Assembly (NCBI GenBank): GCA_965200505.1
Contig: OZ241343.1
Span: 2,852,001 to 2,916,000 of the forward strand
Origin: VXNE01 sp965200505
GTDB lineage: Bacteria; Pseudomonadota; Gammaproteobacteria; Pseudomonadales; Azotimanducaceae
Reading direction: 5' to 3'
DNA: 64,000 bases
The stretch's first letter is position 1, and each line of letters opens with the position of its first letter. A program made the translations under genes and the position numbers. A model generated the notes under the pieces. It was not told the DNA's origin. It searched no databases and worked only from the letters and a program-made list of their open reading frames with translations. Shown piece after piece: positions 61,380-64,000 of this stretch.

Positions 61380-61406
61380 CAAGCACTCTCCCTGCGAGAG
61401 TGCTAA
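61380..61406. promoter_or_regulatory. CIRCE operator of groESL
   Basis: AAGCACTC, nine bases, then GAGTGCTAA: the right arm is a perfect CIRCE half and the left arm (cAAGCACTC) differs from TTAGCACTC at two bases. CIRCE is bound by the HrcA repressor. It lies just after the predicted transcription start of groES, a normal position. Confidence 0.9.
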
Positions 61407-61420
61407 TCGAGGGAGCGCCT

Positions 61421-61448
61421 ATCATAGGGGCGTGTTTCGATTATTCAA
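61421..61448 (-). promoter_or_regulatory. groESL promoter
   Basis: On the minus strand TTGAAT (61448-61443), 16 bp, TATGAT (61426-61421): a good sigma-70 promoter whose start point would fall near 61414, directly upstream of CIRCE. A sigma-70 promoter with CIRCE implies HrcA control rather than sigma-32 alone. Confidence 0.7.
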
Positions 61449-61519
61449 GGCCGCCGGACGATGGATTCGCAGACAGTTCTCACTCGACAGCCGCGGCAGC
61501 CGTAGCCGGCGGTGATTCG

Positions 61520-61819
61520 ATGGACGAGCCGGACCAGCGCATCTGGCAGGTGGTGGCGCAGATTCCTTGTGGGCGCGTCGCCACTTACGGTCAGGTGGCG
61601 GCGCTGGCGGGTTTGCCACGCGGCGCACGGCGCGTCGGCCGGGCCATGGCGCAATTGCCGGCGGGCAGCGCCTTGCCTTGGCATCGGGTGATCAATGCCG
61701 CGGGGCGCAGCGCGATCGCCGGCGCGGGGGGTGTGCGGCAGCGGCGGCTGTTGCGGGCGGAAGGCGTTGTGTTCTTGAATGGCAAAGTCGATCTGGGAAG
61801 ATGGCAGTGGTGCCCTTGA
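61520..61819 (+). CDS. Alkyltransferase-like protein (ATL)
   Basis: A 99-residue protein with the fold of the O6-alkylguanine-DNA alkyltransferase C-terminal domain: IPCGRVATYGQVAALAG, GRAMAQLP and ALPWHRVINAAG. The active-site PCHRV of true alkyltransferases is PWHRV here, with Trp replacing Cys, which defines ATL proteins. These bind O6-alkylguanine without repairing it and flag it for nucleotide excision repair. ATG 61520. Divergent from groES. Confidence 0.88.
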   Translation: MDEPDQRIWQVVAQIPCGRVATYGQVAALAGLPRGARRVGRAMAQLPAGSALPWHRVINAAGRSAIAGAGGVRQRRLLRAEGVVFLNGKVDLGRWQWCP

Positions 61820-61912
61820 CGCATCCCAACGCCGCGCCATGACGCCACTCGCCCGGCCTAGGGAAAGACACTGAACGGCAACGCGGACCGGCTGGCAGCC
61901 GCGCCACCGCCG

Positions 61913-63442
61913 GTGGGCATCGCCGCATACTTCCAGCCCCGGGTCGCGGCCTTGGTGTGCTTGGGCTTTTCCTCCGGGCTGCCGCTCCTGCTCATCTTCG
62001 CCACGTTGTCTCTGTGGCTGCGCGAAGCGGGCATCGAGCGCTCCGCCGCCACCTACTTCAGCTGGGCGGCGCTTGGCTATTCGTTCAAGTTCGTTTGGGC
62101 GCCGCTAATCGACAAGCTGCCGGCGCCCTTGGGCGCCCACCGGCTGGGGCGGCGCCGCGGCTGGCTGTTGCTCGCGCAGCTCGCCGTGTTCGGCGCCATC
62201 GTCGGCATGGCCCTCGCCGACCCCGCGGCGCCGGGCGGCTTGACCGCGATGGCCTTCGCCGCGGTGGCGCTCGGTTTCTCCTCGGCCACCCAAGACATCG
62301 TGATCGACGCCTATCGCATCGAGGTGGCTGAAGAACGCCTGCAGGCGCTGCTCTCCTCCGCGTATGTGGCCGGGTATCGGGGCGGCATGTTGGTCTCCGG
62401 CGCCCTTGCGCTGTACTTGGCGGCATGGTTTGGCAGCGATGCCGGGCAGTACGATTACGCGGCTTGGCGCCACACCTACTTCTGCATGGCGGCGGCGATG
62501 GCGGTGGGCGTTTGCACCACCCTCCTCATCCGCGAACCCGAAACGGGGGCGCCCAAGCGCCAAGGCGCGTCAGACCATGCCCGCTTCGTGCTGCTGTTCG
62601 CGCTGGTGGCCGGGGCGTTCGTCGGCGCCTTCGTGGCGCTGGCGGACCCCATGCAGGGGTTGCGCGACGGGCTGCCGGGCGCGAGCGGCCCCTTGGCCGG
62701 CTTCGTGGCGCAAGCGTTCCGCCTGCTCATCGCCTTGGCCGTGGCGCTGGCGACGGGCGCCTTGTGCGTGCGCCTCGGTGTGGCGCGGCGGGAAACCGCG
62801 CAGGACGCCTACCTCGCCCCAGTGGCGGACTTCTTCCGCCGTTACGGGCGCGGCGCGGTGGTCATCCTGCTCCTGGTGGGCTTCTACCGGGTGTCGGACA
62901 TCGTGCTGGGGGTGGTGGCGAACATCTTCTACTTCGACATGGGCTACAGCAAAGAGGCCATCGCCACCGCCACCAAGGTGTTCGGCCTCTGGATGACGCT
63001 CTTGGGCGGCTTCCTGGGCGGCTGGCTGGCGCTGCGCTTCGGGGTGATGCGGGTGCTGATGCTCGGCGCCGTGCTCACGGTGGCCACCAACCTGCTCTTC
63101 ATCCTGCTCGCCCAGGCACCCGGCAATCTGCCGCTCCTGTACGCCGTCATCAGCGCGGACAACTTGACGGCCGGGCTCGCCAGCGCCGCGTTCGTCGCTT
63201 ACCTCTCAAGCCTGACGAGTCTTTCATTCACGGCCGTGCAGTACGCCATCTTCAGTTCGTTGATGACGCTGTTTCCGAAGGTGATCGGCGGCTACTCCGG
63301 GCAAATGGTGGATGCCGTGGGCTATGGGTACTTCTTCCTCGGCGCCGCGGCCATCGGCATTCCCGTATTCTTGTTGGTTTCGCTGGCGGCGAGGCGGCGG
63401 CCAGCCCCCACGCCGGCCGCCGAGCCTGCCCGAACGGCCTGA
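61913..63442 (+). CDS. ampG: AmpG-like muropeptide permease (MFS)
   Basis: A 509-residue MFS protein resembling AmpG, which imports anhydromuropeptides for cell-wall recycling: GFSSGLPLLLIFATLSLWLREAG, the SFKFVWAPLID segment, SSATQDIVIDAYRIE and SAAFVAYLSSLTSLSFTAVQYA. About 12-14 membrane helices. The GTG at 61913 is the best start seen, although the region just upstream is also open. AmpG rather than another MFS is a good but not certain call. Confidence 0.75.
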   Translation: MGIAAYFQPRVAALVCLGFSSGLPLLLIFATLSLWLREAGIERSAATYFSWAALGYSFKFVWAPLIDKLPAPLGAHRLGRRRGWLLLAQLAVFGAIVGMALADPAAPGGLTAMAFAAVALGFSSATQDIVIDAYRIEVAEERLQALLSSAYVAGYRGGMLVSGALALYLAAWFGSDAGQYDYAAWRHTYFCMAAAMAVGVCTTLLIREPETGAPKRQGASDHARFVLLFALVAGAFVGAFVALADPMQGLRDGLPGASGPLAGFVAQAFRLLIALAVALATGALCVRLGVARRETAQDAYLAPVADFFRRYGRGAVVILLLVGFYRVSDIVLGVVANIFYFDMGYSKEAIATATKVFGLWMTLLGGFLGGWLALRFGVMRVLMLGAVLTVATNLLFILLAQAPGNLPLLYAVISADNLTAGLASAAFVAYLSSLTSLSFTAVQYAIFSSLMTLFPKVIGGYSGQMVDAVGYGYFFLGAAAIGIPVFLLVSLAARRRPAPTPAAEPARTA

Positions 63443-63463
63443 GCCACCACCCCCAGAGGCACC

Positions 63464-64000
63464 ATGCACACACCCAAGCCCCGCATCAGCCGCGTCATCA
63501 CCCGCACCGGCGATGGCGGCGAGACGGCGTTGGCAGACGGCCGGCGCATGCCCAAGGGGCATCCACGCTTCGAACTCGTCGGCGCCTTGGACGAAGCGAA
63601 CAGCTTCATTGGCCTGCTGGCGGCGCGGCTGGGCGACGGGCCGCATCGGCAGCGTTTGGTTGCGATCCAGTCTCGGCTATTCGATGTGGGCGGCGCCGTG
63701 GCCATGGGTGAGGCCGCGCCCGTCTGGGAAGCGCAAACCGCGGCCTTGCAGGATTGGACGAAGGCCATGAACGCCGCACTCCCGCCGCTCAAGGAGTTCG
63801 TGCTGCCCGGCGGCAGCGAGACAGTGGCCCTCGCGCATGTGGCGCGCAGCGCCACGCGCCGGGCCGAGCGGGCATTCTGGACCGAAGCCGATGCCTTGGC
63901 ACCCTTGGTTGACGCCGGCATAGGCCCGTGGCTCAACCGCCTTTCGGACTACCTCTTCGTGTTGGCGCGGACGCTGGCCCACGAATCCGGCGTGGCCGAA
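63464..64000 (+). CDS. Cob(I)alamin adenosyltransferase (PduO type), 3' end outside window
   Basis: Runs off the window end after 179 residues. TRTGDGGETAL at the N-terminus (ATP-binding), ELVGALDEANSFIG, and FVLPGGSETVALAHVARSATRRAER with LNRLSDYLFVLAR are PduO-type adenosyltransferase signatures. The enzyme makes adenosylcobalamin from ATP and cob(I)alamin. Starts at ATG 63464, 21 bp after the AmpG-like stop. Confidence 0.9.
   Translation, partial: MHTPKPRISRVITRTGDGGETALADGRRMPKGHPRFELVGALDEANSFIGLLAARLGDGPHRQRLVAIQSRLFDVGGAVAMGEAAPVWEAQTAALQDWTKAMNAALPPLKEFVLPGGSETVALAHVARSATRRAERAFWTEADALAPLVDAGIGPWLNRLSDYLFVLARTLAHESGVAE

Overview
The window looks like a 64-kb piece of a GC-rich gammaproteobacterial chromosome. 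This rests on the gene set and gene order: hslR-yrfG next to nudE-cysQ with pckA close by, divergent pmbA/darP, a tldD-yhdP pair, E. coli-type gshA, acpH, dsbB, a DUF349 protein and a groESL operon. Host-like genes have strongly G/C-biased third positions and are packed with 1-20 bp gaps or ATGA/TGATG overlaps. No rRNA, tRNA, CRISPR array or intact insertion sequence was seen. The large repeat-bearing autotransporter, the TonB receptors and the phytanoyl-CoA dioxygenase resemble marine or host-associated gammaproteobacteria, but that is inference only.

Layout. 1-2652: 3' part of a repeat-bearing autotransporter. 2675-9522: housekeeping genes dsbB, acpH, gshA, pckA, hslR, yrfG, nudE, cysQ. 9854-12110: pmbA, darP, a hicB antitoxin and a broken hicA. 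12156-17308: a compact four-gene minus-strand operon of lower GC, the best candidate here for an undescribed defence system (DUF262 protein, DUF3696-type ATPase, an unrecognised protein, and a winged-helix/PIN/two-membrane-helix protein). 17591-22809: tldD-yhdP. 22912-25231: secreted carboxylesterase and a DUF899 protein. 25375-27075: an AT-rich single-gene GmrSD-type type IV restriction enzyme. 27231-30883: 2-hydroxyacid dehydrogenase, glycosyltransferase, YrbL-like kinase and an alpha/beta hydrolase. 31036-33056: a NotI-like restriction-modification pair between direct repeats. 33252-37140: enoyl-CoA hydratase, CDGSH protein, DUF349 protein. 37174-40088: PhoPQ-like two-component system with PepSY and glycine-zipper proteins. 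40177-44072: glycerate kinase and two tandem MATE pumps. 44231-46609: rubrerythrin, Fe-S protein and DUF3501 behind a double palindromic operator. 46630-49258: M28-like protein and an AbiE toxin-antitoxin pair, followed by a scrambled copy of the Fe-S gene. 49600-59189: two TonB receptors converging on a dioxygenase, an aminotransferase and an MFS_2 transporter. 59334-61286: groEL-groES with promoter, CIRCE operator and terminator. 61520-64000: alkyltransferase-like protein, AmpG-like permease and the 5' part of a cobalamin adenosyltransferase.

Together the genes form a conserved housekeeping backbone interrupted by at least four separate phage-defence or toxin-antitoxin modules (12.1-17.3, 25.4-27.1, 31.0-33.1 and 47.8-49.3 kb). 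Three of the four show a scar: a truncated hicA, flanking direct repeats, or a duplicated gene fragment. Small-scale signals include a duplicated coding palindrome at the gshA 5' end, two divergent gene pairs with symmetric -10 elements almost on top of the start codons, and the double operator before rubrerythrin. All assignments come from reading the sequence and known family motifs; no database search was run.
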